Below are positions 1 through 10,287 of a stretch of 64,000 nt of DNA, piece by piece; position 1 is the first letter of the stretch; each line of letters begins with the position of its first letter. The stretch covers positions 63,180,620-63,244,619 of the forward strand of contig CM043956.1 of assembly GCA_014529385.2 (NCBI GenBank), written 5' to 3'. The stretch is from Adiantum capillus-veneris (Eukaryota; Streptophyta; Polypodiopsida; Polypodiales; Pteridaceae). The notes under the pieces were generated by a model, which saw only the letters and a program-made list of their open reading frames with translations, was not told where the DNA came from and made no database searches. Position numbers and translations under genes: made by a program.

Positions 1-538
1 AACAAGCTCACACTCATCCAGTTTTAACACAAAATGTAATACCCCTCGTGACTCTTCAAATGTGATGTTGTAAAACTCCACCATTCTCTTCTGTAATATC
101 CGCAGGTCCATAAAAATATTATTGAACTCATCATATGCCATGTTTGCTCCATGGCCACTGTAAGTTGCTTTAATATAAAAGGGCTGTCCTATATAGTCTC
201 CCTGTGCCTCGTTAAGCTGAAGCCTCTCTTTCCAAACACTTGAGGCTGATGGTAGAAGTTTGGATTTTATACCCTTCTTAACAAATATGGATGAGACAGA
301 CTTTTGGATAGCCGAATATCCTCTTTTGCTTACACCAAGTGAATCAAGTGTGCCTTGTATCTCTTTTGCAGGCACTGAGTTCTCTGAAATAAAGCGGTCC
401 ACTACATTTTGTTGTAGGACCTTAAACTTCTTGTCATGTACTATATCTGCTGCCAGGCTTCTACTTATAAGTGGCTTCAATCTCTTTTCTATATTGGCTT
501 TGGGGTCAATGTTTTCCTTGTCAGGATAGATTGAATCT
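1..538 (-). CDS. Downstream exon of an unrecognised spliced gene (partial, runs off the window)
   Basis: Read on the minus strand, 538 down to 1 is one continuous open frame of about 179 codons. It starts right after an AG acceptor at 539-540 preceded by a pyrimidine-rich stretch. The predicted protein begins DSIYPDKENIDP, continues with a basic region, and near the edge has FVLKLDECEL; it is hydrophilic with no signal peptide or membrane segment. Joining it to the exon at 677-824 across a 138-bp GT-AG intron (539-676) keeps the frame exactly, forming an Arg codon at the junction, which is strong evidence that this was a real spliced coding sequence. I do not recognise the family. A host gene or a DNA-transposon gene are both possible. 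It lies just downstream of the protease ORF of LTR element G1 and on the same strand, so it may be sequence captured by that element, or G1 may end before it. Confidence 0.5.
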
Positions 539-676
539 CTACATGAAGACAATGCATAAGTAAATAACAGAAAATTTGCTTCACTAACACTATTTAGGCA
601 CGTGAAAACAATGCATAACAAGAAAAAACAAAAAGATTACTTAACTAAGACAATGTAGCCAACCGAGAAGCATCAC

Positions 677-824
677 CTTAATGCTTGGATTCTTTTCTTG
701 AGACCTCCTGATGCAACCTGCAATGTTTCAAGATTGCGCAATTTCTTCTTTCGGATACGACCACCCAAGATGGTGTCCTTCATTTGACAACTTCGCACCT
801 TTCCTTTCAGTTCTTGTACCTCTG
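677..824 (-). CDS. Upstream coiled-coil exon of the same unrecognised gene
   Basis: The minus-strand frame from about 824 to 677 is open and ends at a TAAG|GTGATG donor. It encodes a short, highly charged helical segment beginning TEVQELKGK and containing GGRIRKKKLRNLE, which looks like a coiled coil. The donor pairs with the acceptor at 539-540 and the reading frame continues into the next exon. Its own 5' end is uncertain. An ACAG acceptor-like site sits at 822-825, but the frame upstream (825-1328) is offset by one nucleotide, and the short putative introns I can draw (24 to 65 nt) are either too small or create a stop. The upstream part is therefore either joined by an intron I cannot place or damaged. 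Confidence 0.4.
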
Positions 825-1328
825 TTTTATGTGAAAAATGGTAACCTGATCTGTAGAATGTAAATGTGAAAGGCGAACAATCTCACATTGTTGAGCTTGG
901 AGAATGCCCTTGTAAGTTTCAGCTTCTCTTGTAAAAGATTTACAATAACCCAGAAGGCCCTTTTCTCCATCACCAGCAAAGGTCAATAAGCTTGTAGGAT
1001 TGACAAACGGTGGAGACGCATTAGTCATTGGATTCTTAGGGTAGAGAGAGCCTCTCGTCCAGATATCTATGTGTTTAGCTCAATGAGCTCTGAGCGTGTC
1101 TATGGAAGCGGGAGGTATATGTGTGTTTGTTTTACTACGCGTAATCAATGGTTGGTACTCATTGTCCAAATCAATGTGAAGGTGATATTTGGCTCGTTTC
1201 TGGGTAACATTTGTGCCATTTGAGGAGTGCACCATTAGCCAAATGTGAGGGTTTAATGGAAAGTGAATAGCGGCTGCGCCTTCGTCCCTCCATGTTAGCC
1301 TCATTCCCTCCATATTGACGAGGTTCAT
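825..1328 (-). pseudogene. Open stretch upstream of the spliced exons, broken by one TGA
   Basis: On the minus strand a single frame runs from an ATG at 1328 to about 825, interrupted only by a TGA at 1080-1082. Both halves (MNLVNMEGMRLTW... and, after the stop, ...MTNASPPFVNPTSLL...) are in the same frame. The C-terminal part carries a helical segment (REAETYKGILQAQQCE) that would lead naturally into the coiled-coil exon at 677-824, but a one-nucleotide frame change is needed. This suggests the 5' portion of the same gene, now carrying one nonsense codon and possibly one frameshift or unplaced intron. No family was recognised. The 1329-1522 interval to the G1 protease ORF shows nothing coding. 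Confidence 0.35.
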
Positions 1329-1522
1329 TCAATGCAACTGAAAAGAGGATTATCCCTCAATCACTACGAACGAATGTTCAGAAGAGTAAGGAATCTACTT
1401 AAAGTACACTTTTTGAACTTTTACTATGAAAGACCCAGCTCTATTATTTGCCATTTTTTCTAGAGAGAGAGTGCAAAAAATACATTTTCTTAGAAGGCCC
1501 TCCAAATGACCTCCGAAATTCC

Positions 1523-2593
1523 CTAATACGGTTCTCGAATATATGCATCGTCTTCCAAGACCCTCTCTAGTGTCCTTTCATTGTGGTCAAATTCACTACA
1601 TTGAGATGCCCCGCACATCCATATCTCCTTTTTCTTACAAAGCCACGCTGGGACTTCTGATCCACTAATGGTGGCTGAGTCAGATTCTTCCACAGGGGTT
1701 CTCGTGACATCATGGTAGCTATGATTTTTCATGTTTACGCGTGTAGTAGTTTCAGCATGTCTTAGATACAAATAATCATACCCCCAGTCCTGCACCATTT
1801 TGAGTTGCCTCATGAACGGCCTACCAAGGATAATTTCATAGTTGTTCTTCTTGCCGAAATCTACTATGGCAAAGGTATGTTCGTACTCTATGCCACATGA
1901 AGATACCACAATTGCCTCAAGAAATCCTATAGGCCTTTCTATGTGCCCATCCGCCAGTTGCAATTTCATTCTAGTTGTTCGTATTGCTAGTTTTCCCCAT
2001 TTTTCCCATAGCATTTTGGTCGCAATGGCAATGCCAGCTCCACTATCAAGTATTGCCTTAGTCTCTATGCCCTTATACTCAACTGGTAGGGTTGTGTTTC
2101 TGTCTTCACCTTCACAATACTCTCCTACCTTGTTGAGTGGCACTGGTCTAGTGTTGACTTTCTTCGGTTCGGTGTCATTAAGCTCGGTTTCGAAGAACTT
2201 AAGAGGTCTCCTTATGCCAAATTTTTCAAGACATTTTCCCACTTCCGTCCACATGCTTGGCCTAATTTTTAACAATTCTGCCAATGTGATTGTGCACTTG
2301 ACCGGAGTGGTCAATAAGTCTGTCAGGATTTTAGTGGCCAATTGATTTGACCCGCCTATTCTATGAGAAGGTACTCTTCGAATTTCTGACCTTGCCTCAT
2401 AGTTCCCCATATATGATGGCAAAGTTCTGAGTGATTCTGGTCTGCTATCTTCGGATGCAACTGAACCATTATCCCCTTCAAATGATTTAACGTCTAAATC
2501 CCATGGAGGCTTATTCATGTTCAGCTCCGAGAAAGGCGCCGACTGGACTGTTTTTATCTCATATTTTCTTGAGCTTTTCGCACCGTTTCCCAT
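1523..2593 (-). CDS. Retroviral-type aspartic protease ORF of G1
   Basis: An intact 356-codon ORF. Around residues 180-190 it has the catalytic motif AILDSGAGI (retropepsin D-S/T-G), and about 85 residues later the second conserved signature EIILGRPFM, so the fold is a complete single-domain retropepsin that acts as a dimer to cut the Gag precursor. Upstream of the domain is a charged, low-complexity linker. The tail is about 90 residues with no RT start. The ORF overlaps the end of the gag frame by 40 nt (2554-2593) in another phase, so expression as a Gag-Pro fusion would need a ribosomal frameshift, or the phase change is a mutation. Intact protease beside a gag with six stops is notable. 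Confidence 0.75.
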   Translation of the reverse strand: MGNGAKSSRKYEIKTVQSAPFSELNMNKPPWDLDVKSFEGDNGSVASEDSRPESLRTLPSYMGNYEARSEIRRVPSHRIGGSNQLATKILTDLLTTPVKCTITLAELLKIRPSMWTEVGKCLEKFGIRRPLKFFETELNDTEPKKVNTRPVPLNKVGEYCEGEDRNTTLPVEYKGIETKAILDSGAGIAIATKMLWEKWGKLAIRTTRMKLQLADGHIERPIGFLEAIVVSSCGIEYEHTFAIVDFGKKNNYEIILGRPFMRQLKMVQDWGYDYLYLRHAETTTRVNMKNHSYHDVTRTPVEESDSATISGSEVPAWLCKKKEIWMCGASQCSEFDHNERTLERVLEDDAYIREPY

Positions 2594-5500
2594 AGCTCTT
2601 TAGGCCAATTTTTTTCGACAATAGGGGAATATGGTGGAAAATCTTTCAGTGATTCATCAGTGCTATTAGGCACGTCTTTTGCATCCTCAACATCCGGCAA
2701 GGATTTAATGTTTTCTATCTTGTCGGGTATCCTTTGTTCGGTTTTGTGAGGTGTTTCATTATTTGGTGGTTTGATTACTCTATCTCCCGCTTCCATAGGT
2801 GGAGGCTCCAGTAAAGCTTGTGCAGTTTCAATTAGCTGTTTGCACATCTCCAGTCTCTGTTTTTCTATCTCTGGATATGGATATGTCATCCACCTTTGCT
2901 CTAGAGTCTGTCTGTTCTTCAATCTTGCTTCATATGCTTGCAAGATTGCATCTAAGGGTTCATTGATCTTATCTACCAATACCGACCCTCCTGAGCTTGC
3001 ACTTCTTGGTCCCTCCGTTGATTTTAGAGGGGCGGACTCTCTTTGCTGTTTAAGTTGCTCTCGAGCTATCATTAGCTCATCTTCTACATCTTTTTGTTTT
3101 CGCTCACGTCTAGCTTTCATTTTCGCTCTTCGTTCTTTCCAAGGATTATCACGACTGATGCTAGACTTGTCAGTCTTGATTTCTTCTTGATTTTCATCGT
3201 TACTCTTGGGCTAATCGTCATTTTTCCTTTCTTTGGGTCTCGTCAAGACCTTAATAGGAATTGGAGTTTCGTTTTCTGACCCTCCACTGGAAGGCAGCGC
3301 TCCCAGCATATTCAAGGTAGTTTTTGCTCCTTTGCTCGGGTTTTTAGGGCAATCAGGGATCAAGTGAGTAATTCCACACTCCGTGCAATATGCGTTGACC
3401 CTAATGATTTCGTTATGAGGGCAGTCCCTCAGCCAATGGTCTCCACCACACTTGTAGCATGGTCCTTTAGGTTGTTGAGGTGCTCCTGGAGCTCCTCTTT
3501 GTTGGTGTGCAATTCTTTGCCCGCTCATGCATCCGTTGGCTATGAACAATAGTGTTCTTTCATCCAAGCTATATCATCCTTCTCTCGCTGCCTGCGCAGC
3601 AGTTGGTGGTCCTGTATTTCCTATCATGCTCCATGGTTCTGGTGTAGAGGGTTCTTCCGGTGGATAATAGACAGAGTTCGCCGCATATCCATTGGGCTCG
3701 TCGTAGTATGCATGCATAGGTACCAAAGCCTTCTCATCCAACTCAGTTACTGTGGGTGTGTATCTTATGCCGATCGGTCGTAATCCTGGTAGGGGTGGTT
3801 GTTGGCCCAACACTGGTTGTGGTCTTTCTACACCTACATTTCCTGGTAGGTTGCCTGTTTGATATCTAGGCATCGGTGGGACTTGAGGGGATGTCGCCTG
3901 AGCTTGCGGAGCATATGGTCGTTCTCTCACATATCCCTTGTTATAATAACACTCCTCCGTCCCATGTTTTGTCCATTTTTGTTCAATCGCACACCATTTT
4001 GGTTGTTTAGCTTGTGGTTTGGAATACAAGTTAATCTTTTTAAGCACTTCCTCTACAAGATGCTCTTGGCTTACCGTTACTTCTCCTTTCAGTGTTGTCT
4101 TAGCAGACTTGCTTCCGCTTTGTTGCGAGGAAGAATCATCGTCAAGATCCTTGAACTCACCCTCTTTGGAGACTGCACAATTGTCCACAAGGTATAGAGC
4201 TTACTTGGTTAAATCATTCAACGTCGTGCTCCTTTTCATATGTAAGTCCTTTTGAAGATCTGCATTCCTTAGTCCTTGGATAAATATAAGCATAAGTCTG
4301 GACTGAGTTGGTAGTTCTTCTACGGGGCATAACTTAACATATCTTTTTAATCGCAGGGCTGCCTTTCGCACAGACTCTCCATCTTTCTATTTGAATTTAT
4401 GAATTTGTGAGACTGTATTATGAGCTATTCCCCTTTGTGAGAATTCCTCGATAAACTCGTCAAACACTTCCTCCATCGACTCAAAGTCTCTTCGCTCCAC
4501 CGAGTCAAACCATGTAGCAGCATCATCCTCTAATGTTAAACCGAATCTTGCAAATTGGGTAGGAAAGTCTAACACCTCTTCAGCTCTAATTACACGCACA
4601 AAGGCTGCTACATGATCTCTCGGATCCTTGCTTCCTGTATATTTCTTGTTTACCCATTTTTGCACTTGAGAAGGTCTAATTCTACGATGTTCTACAAATC
4701 TCATCATGGGATCTCCCCGTCCTAGTCGATATACCTCCTCTGGTCTTCTCTAGTGGCCAGGTTCCTCTCCCAATGGTGCTCCTAATCCATAATTTCTAAC
4801 AGCTCTCGCGAGAGATGGTTCATCTCTTCGAACTCGTTCTCGGGGTGCTCTTCCAGGCTCAGTTGACCCCTGAGTCTTTGGCTTACTCTCTCCTTGATAC
4901 TGTGCATAGAGTGGTGGTTCTTGTAAATCCCTTAACCCTCGTGCGGTTTGATAACACTCTCAGGTTTGGTCTTGTTCTAATGTAGCACTCTGTCGAAGCC
5001 ATGCCTGCAATGATGGCTGAGTAGCTGGTTCATCCTGGTAGTTGGACGTTGGTTGTCGGGTAGAATGTGAGGTAGCGTCATACTCTTCTGAAAAGGGATT
5101 TGTCGACTTGCTAGGGGTGTAGGTGGCTCTTGGTACTTCGTCGGAGCCATAGGTCGATGCTCCCAGAACTGTTGCCTTTTCAACCTCTTCTGGGAGAATT
5201 AGTTTGTATTCTCGCCCGTATCTGTCAACAAAAACAATATCCTTCCCCATAGCAGTTTCATAAGAAAATAAGTAAAGAACCTTGTCTTTGCTTAATTCGT
5301 TTGGGTATGGTTCCTTGCATCGAAATTAAGAGACTATTCCCTCGCTTTCATGCTTGTAAATCCCTACATTCTCATTATAGGTTGGGACCCTCATTGTTTT
5401 CTTATCATACATAAAAAGCGCTCCAGGTCGATCAATGTTAGGAGGCGGTTCTAGGGTTTCTGAAACCATTTTCCCTTTTGCCACGTTATCCCCATATCTG

Positions 5501-5955
5501 TTGTAATCCTCAAGGTTACTCACTATAAGATAGTGGTTCCCCTTTTCGTCTCGGAATCTGTCACCATCATCATAGACTCGAATTATCTCTAGTCTCTGAG
5601 CCGGTCTTTCTTCAATACAAATACACTTGTGTCCCCGATAGTCAGAATAAACTAAGGCTCCCCTCGAGTTAGTTTCTTCCAAGAAGATTATAGTGAACTT
5701 GGTTTCGTTTAAGGGATGTAGGGAGGTGCTCCCCCCTGGCATTGGTCCTTCACCGTTGAAACCTCCTGGCTATTGACTCCCCATCATGAAGAAGGACTTT
5801 TCCAACGAAGTGCCAATATCACTACCCTCTTCAATGATTGGTGCTAATGGGTCTAGTCTCGTCAGAGTTGCACTCTGTTCGGTGGACGTGGTGCTGACTT
5901 GACTTTTGACACTTTTAGCTCCCGACTTAACAAAGGCTCCTGACCTTAAATACAT
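2554..5955 (-). pseudogene. Decayed gag of G1 (about 1,130 codons, six internal stops)
   Basis: All Gag pieces lie in one minus-strand frame from the ATG at 5955 (MYLRSGA) to the stop at 2554, interrupted by stops ending at 5770, 5326, 4960, 4387, 3574 and 3211. Domains in order are: an acidic N-terminal region; a Retrotrans_gag-type helical core at about 4707-4250 (DDAATWFDSV followed by FDEFIEEFSQRG); a zinc knuckle with CYKCGGDHWLRDC and a second degenerate CTECGITHLIPDC at about 3470-3330; then a lysine/glutamate-rich coiled-coil linker (3120-2700). Codons seen are TAG, TAA and TGA, fitting random C-to-T decay rather than programmed readthrough. Gag would form the virus-like particle and bind RNA; this copy cannot make the full protein. 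Confidence 0.75.
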
Positions 5956-7593
5956 AAGAATTAAAGTTGGGTTGCAAAATTAAAGCTTACCTGGACTCCT
6001 TCTTCCTGTGTGGCTTTGTGATGATCTCCTTCTGGGATCTACACAAGGATGGTTAGTCTGTTCACAAGGGTTTTCCCTGAATTACCAAAAAATCTTTCAA
6101 GTATATACAGCAATCCCTTAGTCAGTCTTCTGGTGGTCCAATTTCAAATATGAAATGATGGATGGGATCTATATAGAGAGTATGTCCTAGCAGTATAGTC
6201 ACAAATTGCAAAAAGTGTCTGAATCACTACTTTCTTAGTCTATCGCGATAGACTGACAATTTTCTCAACACAAGTCAATTCAAAATTGTGACTTTACCCT
6301 TGAGTTCCAGTTACCCTCTATAGCCTATCCCTCAAGTTTTATGAAGTTTGGAATCTTGGGTTGGGTTTTGGTCCCATTTTAGTATTTCAGTCAGAGCTTG
6401 ATTCTCTATCTGACCCTCAGATTGACCATCAGTGATCTAAATGCCTTGAATTTTGGTGTGTCTGCTATATAGGCCCTGATAAAGCTCTCCCTAGGGGAAA
6501 TTTGAAAGAAAAGTTCCCCAGCAGCAGTTTCCTTGGTCTATCGCGATAGACTTGGCACTTTCTCCAATTTTAGCATTTTTCTCAAGTTTTCTCCACAGTT
6601 GGTTCAGCCTCCCCTTGTGTAGTGCATTGACCAATTTTGGCACTCTGTGGACATTTGGTCAAAGACTTCTTGCCCTTGTCTTAGAATTCAGGCTCTAAAC
6701 ACCAGTTTTGAAGTTTTGTGGTCAAGATGGTGTTCAAATTCACTAAATTTTTGTGAGTACCCTTGTATTGATGTGTAAAACCTGTGGTATAAAGGTTTTT
6801 TCCTTGTTGCTAGTCAATCACCACCTTCATCAGTCTATCGCGATAGACCAGGCATAGAGCAATGGGGATTTAATTTTTTGTCTGTTTTTGCATAGTATTG
6901 TTCCCTGTGCCCGTATAAGTCTATCCCCCAAGTTTTATGAAGTTTGGATTTATCCTGACCTTAAACTCAAGCACTTCACAAATTTCACTTTTATCTGACA
7001 ATTCACAACTCCATTGCTCTTGAAGTGATGCAAATTTGATGACACTTTATCTTAAACTTGTGAACATCAGTCGTACCTCATGATACAATCAGTTTACCCT
7101 AGGCTAATGGTTATATCTCTTCTTGGCCTCTTTAGGTTTACTTAGTGTTTCCTTATGACAATCACCTGTTTCTTTTTTGTTGGTTTTGGTCGCAATTTTT
7201 TATGTTTTCTCGAGTGTTGGATCATAAATTTCAATGTCGACTCTTTTCACCCCCTTCAAGGGTATATGGGGTGGGTTTTTCTTTCAAGGCAAGCAAACAG
7301 CCTTATTGTTTCTTCTTTTTGGTTGTTTTTTACGTTTTTACAGCGTTTTTCTACTTTATTTCTTCACAAGTATAACAAGTTAAAACCAAAAACCATAACT
7401 CCACATTATCCTACTTAACTAAATCTAACTAGTCGCAGACCCTCGGCAAGACACAGGCTTCCTGGCTATCCACTAGACCTCAAGATACTCTATCCTGGAT
7501 CTTGTTCTAAAAGTTTAAGCTCTCTCTAGTCAAAACTAAAGTAAGCTAACCATCACACGAGTGACATAATTCTCCCTACTTAAGGTTTTGTGT
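5956..7593 (-). other. G1 untranslated leader between primer-binding site and gag
   Basis: A 1.6-kb AT-rich region without a credible ORF on either strand. It contains a diverged tandem repeat of about 297 bp, each copy holding the same perfect 16-bp palindrome (annotated separately), and T-rich stretches near 7145-7420 that give only chance ORFs. The position corresponds to the leader that carries dimerisation and packaging signals in retroelements. Confidence 0.6.
6238..7000. repeat. Tandem repeat of about 297 bp with an invariant 16-bp palindrome
   Basis: GTCTATCGCGATAGAC, a perfect palindrome, occurs at 6238-6253, 6536-6551 and 6833-6848, spaced 298 and 297 bp. The flanks are related but diverged: a stretch CAAGTTTTATGAAGTTTGG recurs at about 6333 and 6931, at nearly the same offset from copies 1 and 3. 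A half copy TCGCGATAGAC is at 7947-7957 in the LTR. The palindrome is unchanged while the surroundings have drifted. Confidence 0.8.
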
Positions 7594-7610
7594 CCCCGGC
7601 AGCGGCGCCA
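7594..7610 (-). other. Primer-binding site of G1, tRNA-Asp type
   Basis: Sense strand TGGCGCCGCTGCCGGGG. From memory this is complementary to the 3' end of plant tRNA-Asp (ending GGCAACGGCGCCA) with a single difference. The same sequence is used by the element at 33997-42839 (42251-42267). Confidence 0.75.
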
Positions 7611-8152
7611 ATTTTTTAGGGCAAAACTACTCCCTTGTTCATACTCACGAGCACGACACAGACAACATACTTATCATACGATGACATGACTAATCCGTAG
7701 GTGCACGTAGGCAATCTCGTTAGCTTGTCAGGCTGAGACCAATCTACACATACGCACTTTTATGATGCATCAATCATTAACCGTGGTAGAATGCAACCCA
7801 CTCTATCCCTAAATGCTCACAACATCGTTATACTTCCAATGAACTCGGAATTGCATCAAACTTACTAGGCGCCATCCTCTCACTAGGACATACTTACCTA
7901 TAAGTCTAATCTCACCATATTTGAACCTTAGTTATCTCGAATACAGTCGCGATAGACTAACATGTCATAATCCAAAAGTGGGCGAAACTTAAGTTTATGA
8001 GTATCTATGTGTAGCTAATCTCTTTCTCATGCCATAAAGCACTTGATTATTGAAACAGACACTGTTTGTGCTACTTACAAGCAAAAAAAGCTCCAGGAAT
8101 CGTGAATCCGGTGAGGGAGAAGCGCGTAGCGAAGAGGATAAGACACACTCAC

Positions 8153-8155
<3 letters not shown>

Positions 8156-8210
<55 letters not shown>
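8156..8210. repeat. (CT)n microsatellite within the G1 LTR
   Basis: An uninterrupted CT run preceded by CACTCACTCACT. Confidence 0.95.
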
Positions 8211-8212
<2 letters not shown>

Positions 8213-8268
8213 ACTCGTACGACAGAGAATTAATATTCAAATGTTATTCAAAAATGGTTCTAAGGTGA

Positions 8269-8280
8269 CTTTTATACTCT
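8269..8280 (-). promoter_or_regulatory. TATA box of the G1 5' LTR
   Basis: Sense AGTATAAAAGTC. Position fits a Pol II start about 30 bp downstream, with the GA tract immediately following in the transcript. Confidence 0.6.
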
Positions 8281-8486
8281 AGTCACCTTAGCTCAAAAAT
8301 GTACATGGGGTTCTCTTACTCCTTATTACAAAGTGGGAACAAATCTGAGTCCTGACTAACTGATTAATCTTTACATAACCCAGACGAATGGATCAAAATG
8401 ATAAGACGTCTTTGACATAAAATGGGAATTTGGTATGCTTTACAAGATGGGCTCATTACAACAGTTGGACCAATGGGGCTCCAACA

Positions 8487-8910
8487 CCTCCAAATTCCAT
8501 TGCTATCACAAAAGCTTTCAAACTCTTGGTTGAAATATTTGCCTCCATTGTCATATCTGAGGCATTTAACCTTGGTACCTGCATCATTCTCCACAAAGTC
8601 TTTTCACCTTTGAGATATGGAAAACACATCGTATTTATTCTTCATCACATAAAACCATGTTTTCCTAGTTGCACCATCTATAAATGTTACATAGTACAAT
8701 GAGCCGCCAAGGGATGGTGTACTTGCAAGACCCCAAACATTAGAAGGAACCAATTCAAGTTTTTATTTTGCCTTTCATTTCTTGCTTTTAGGAATTCTAT
8801 CCTCTTTTGTTCTCCATAAACGCAATCTTCACAGAATTCAAAGTCCACTTCTTTCAAACCTGGTAGAAGTTTCTCTATTTCAAGGATTTGCATTCCTTTA
8901 GCACTCATAT
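8487..8910 (-). pseudogene. Copia C pre-integrase zinc region and integrase core (truncated)
   Basis: The 8908-8687 frame has CEDCVYGEQKRIEF, the usual end of the copia GAG-pre-integrase domain (CxxC half of the HHCC zinc site). The 8594-8490 frame has KVKCLRYDNGGKYFNQEF and FCDSNGI, matching the second catalytic Asp region of copia integrases (LRTDNGGEY). After the last motif the sequence becomes the G1 LTR, so the C-terminal part of integrase, RT and RNase H are absent. A frame change separates the two pieces. Confidence 0.8.
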
Positions 8911-8923
8911 GCCCAAGGCGATA

Positions 8924-9330
8924 CTACCACACTGCATTGTCGACTTCTGCAGCTATTGCACAAGTTGAAGATTGTGTGTTGACAGTACACAAGTAAAGTG
9001 TACCAGCCTTTTCTCCTTTGGAAACCACCAAAGATCCCTTTGAGATCTTCCACCGTTTGTTTCCAAATGCAATGTTGTGACTTTCATCGTCCAATTGTCC
9101 TATAGATATCAAATTCTTGCAAAGAGAAGGAACATCCCTAATATCTTTAAGCTTCCATTCATTTTTGTTAGCAGTTTTGACACAAAATTTACCTTTGCCA
9201 ACAATTTCACAAGCTTCATCATCTCCCAAGTATACATACCCAAAATTACCTTCGGTGTAATCTTGGAAATATTGCTTGTGCGGTGTCGCAGCAGGGAATG
9301 AAACCCTAGACTCTACTATTCAGGAATTAG
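8924..9330 (-). pseudogene. Copia C protease region
   Basis: The 9229-8924 frame reads GDDEACEIVGKG, then RDVPSLCKNLISIGQL, the highly conserved region between the copia protease active site and the pre-integrase domain. Upstream, the expected D-S-G-A-S catalytic motif is degraded to ESRVS at about 9310-9290 and a stop precedes it, so the protease is inactive. Confidence 0.75.
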
Positions 9331-9375
9331 ACACATTGTCTAATGAGAGAATTAGATCATCTTTTTCTACTTTAC

Positions 9376-10080
9376 CTACCACATTGACCTCCGATGTTGG
9401 CTTGTTGTCTTGAGACTCCGACTCCTTCTTCTTCTTAGACCAACAATACTTCTTGACGTGGCCCTTCTTGCCACAGTTCCAACATTCAAGGACTTACTTT
9501 GTGTGTGACTTGCTTCGCCTTGAGCGATCAAGACCCTTTTGGTTTTTGAACCTCTCCTTAGGCCTTCCTCTTGTTTCCATTGACAGTGCAACACTTGATG
9601 ATTCACCTGTGCTTCTCCTTCACATTTTTTCGCTTAAGAGAACACCCACAACATCATCAAACTTAAGAGTATTTATGCCAAAGATAGAGTTACTTTTAGC
9701 CATCACAAGACTGTCCCAACTATTCGGTAGAGACGATAGTATAAGGAGAGCTCTCACTTCGTCATGAAATGATTTTCATCGATTAAAATTGACTTTTGTT
9801 GGTGTTAAAGTCATTTAGGTGTTTTGCAACTGAACTATTCTCTGCACCATCTTTAGATTGAACAAGCGCTTGATGAGAAATAGGTTATTGGATGTCGATG
9901 GTTTCTCCTAGAGGCCGTCAAGTGACTTCATCAATTCCTCCATAGTCTTCATCTTCAAAACATTGAAGTCCACCGTTGACGTAGTGCCTTTCAGTCAAGG
10001 ACAATCCATGCTTCATCTTCCATCATTGAGGGCTTCTTTGCAAGATCGCCTAGTGGCAAATTTGGTAGAGACTACTCCCA
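9376..10080 (-). pseudogene. Copia C gag with CCHC zinc knuckle
   Basis: Spread over frames on the minus strand are classic copia Gag blocks: EELMKSLDGL, EKPSTSNNLFL, RLFNLKM, a SLPNSWDSL-type block, then the zinc knuckle CWNCGKKGHVKKYC at about 9480-9440 followed by a lysine-rich stretch. Several stops and at least one frameshift interrupt it. Retrotran_gag-type (UBN2) nucleocapsid protein; non-functional. Confidence 0.75.
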
Positions 10081-10132
10081 CTCAATTCAAGGAATCCTTT
10101 GCTTGAGATAATTTATCTACGAACAAATGTTT

Positions 10133-10143
10133 CTTTGATACCA
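10133..10143 (-). other. Primer-binding site of copia C, initiator tRNA-Met type
   Basis: Sense TGGTATCAAAG, the usual copia TGGTATCAGAGC with one change, directly next to the 5' LTR. Confidence 0.7.
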
Positions 10144-10146
10144 GGT

Positions 10147-10219
10147 TAGGGAATACAATGTAGCTAAGTAGTTTACTTAATAGAGAGAGATAATTTTTCA
10201 CACAAGAGAGATTATAGAG

Positions 10220-10287
<68 letters not shown>

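Larger units (their letters stand above)
1523..8486 (-). mobile_element. LTR retrotransposon G1: gag-protease-only element, 5' part
   Basis: Minus-strand element consisting of a 5' LTR ending at 8486, a primer-binding site at 7594-7610, a 1.6-kb leader with palindromic repeats, a decayed gag (5955-2554) and an aspartic protease ORF (2593-1523). No RT, RNase H or integrase follows in the window. The LTR begins (sense) TGTTGGAGCC, directly inside the integrase of copia C. The Gag N-terminus MYLRSGA, the CX2CX3HX4C zinc knuckle and the protease motifs match the young element at 33997-42839 (N-terminus MHLRSGR), so both belong to one non-autonomous Ty3-type family. The 3' LTR is not in the window, so the left limit given here is only the end of the protease ORF; the element may include 1-1522. 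Confidence 0.7.
7615..8486 (-). repeat. 5' LTR of G1 (lower boundary approximate)
   Basis: The sense 5' end TGTTGGAGCC is at 8486, where copia C integrase coding sequence stops; the 3' end lies a few bases before the primer-binding site but lacks a clear CA. A TATA box (sense GAGTATAAAAGTC) sits at 8269-8280, so U3 is about 210 bp. A 55-bp (GA)n tract in the sense strand (8156-8210) lies some 60-120 bp downstream of the TATA box, inside the transcribed R/U5 part. Confidence 0.65.

Noticed and set aside
820-850. 24-nt intron joining the 825-1328 frame to the 677-824 exon
   Set aside because: GT and AG are present but the intron would be far below the plant minimum; a 65-nt alternative creates a stop.
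1842-2345. 167-codon plus-strand ORF
   Set aside because: It is the antisense shadow of the G1 protease ORF and has no recognisable domain.
3574-5955. Programmed readthrough of the six G1 gag stops
   Set aside because: All three stop codons occur in varied contexts and the related young Gag has none, so random decay explains them.
6238-6848. CRISPR array or transcription terminator
   Set aside because: The palindromes are regularly spaced, but the spacers are about 280 bp of related sequence in a plant retroelement leader; there is no U-run and no prokaryotic context.
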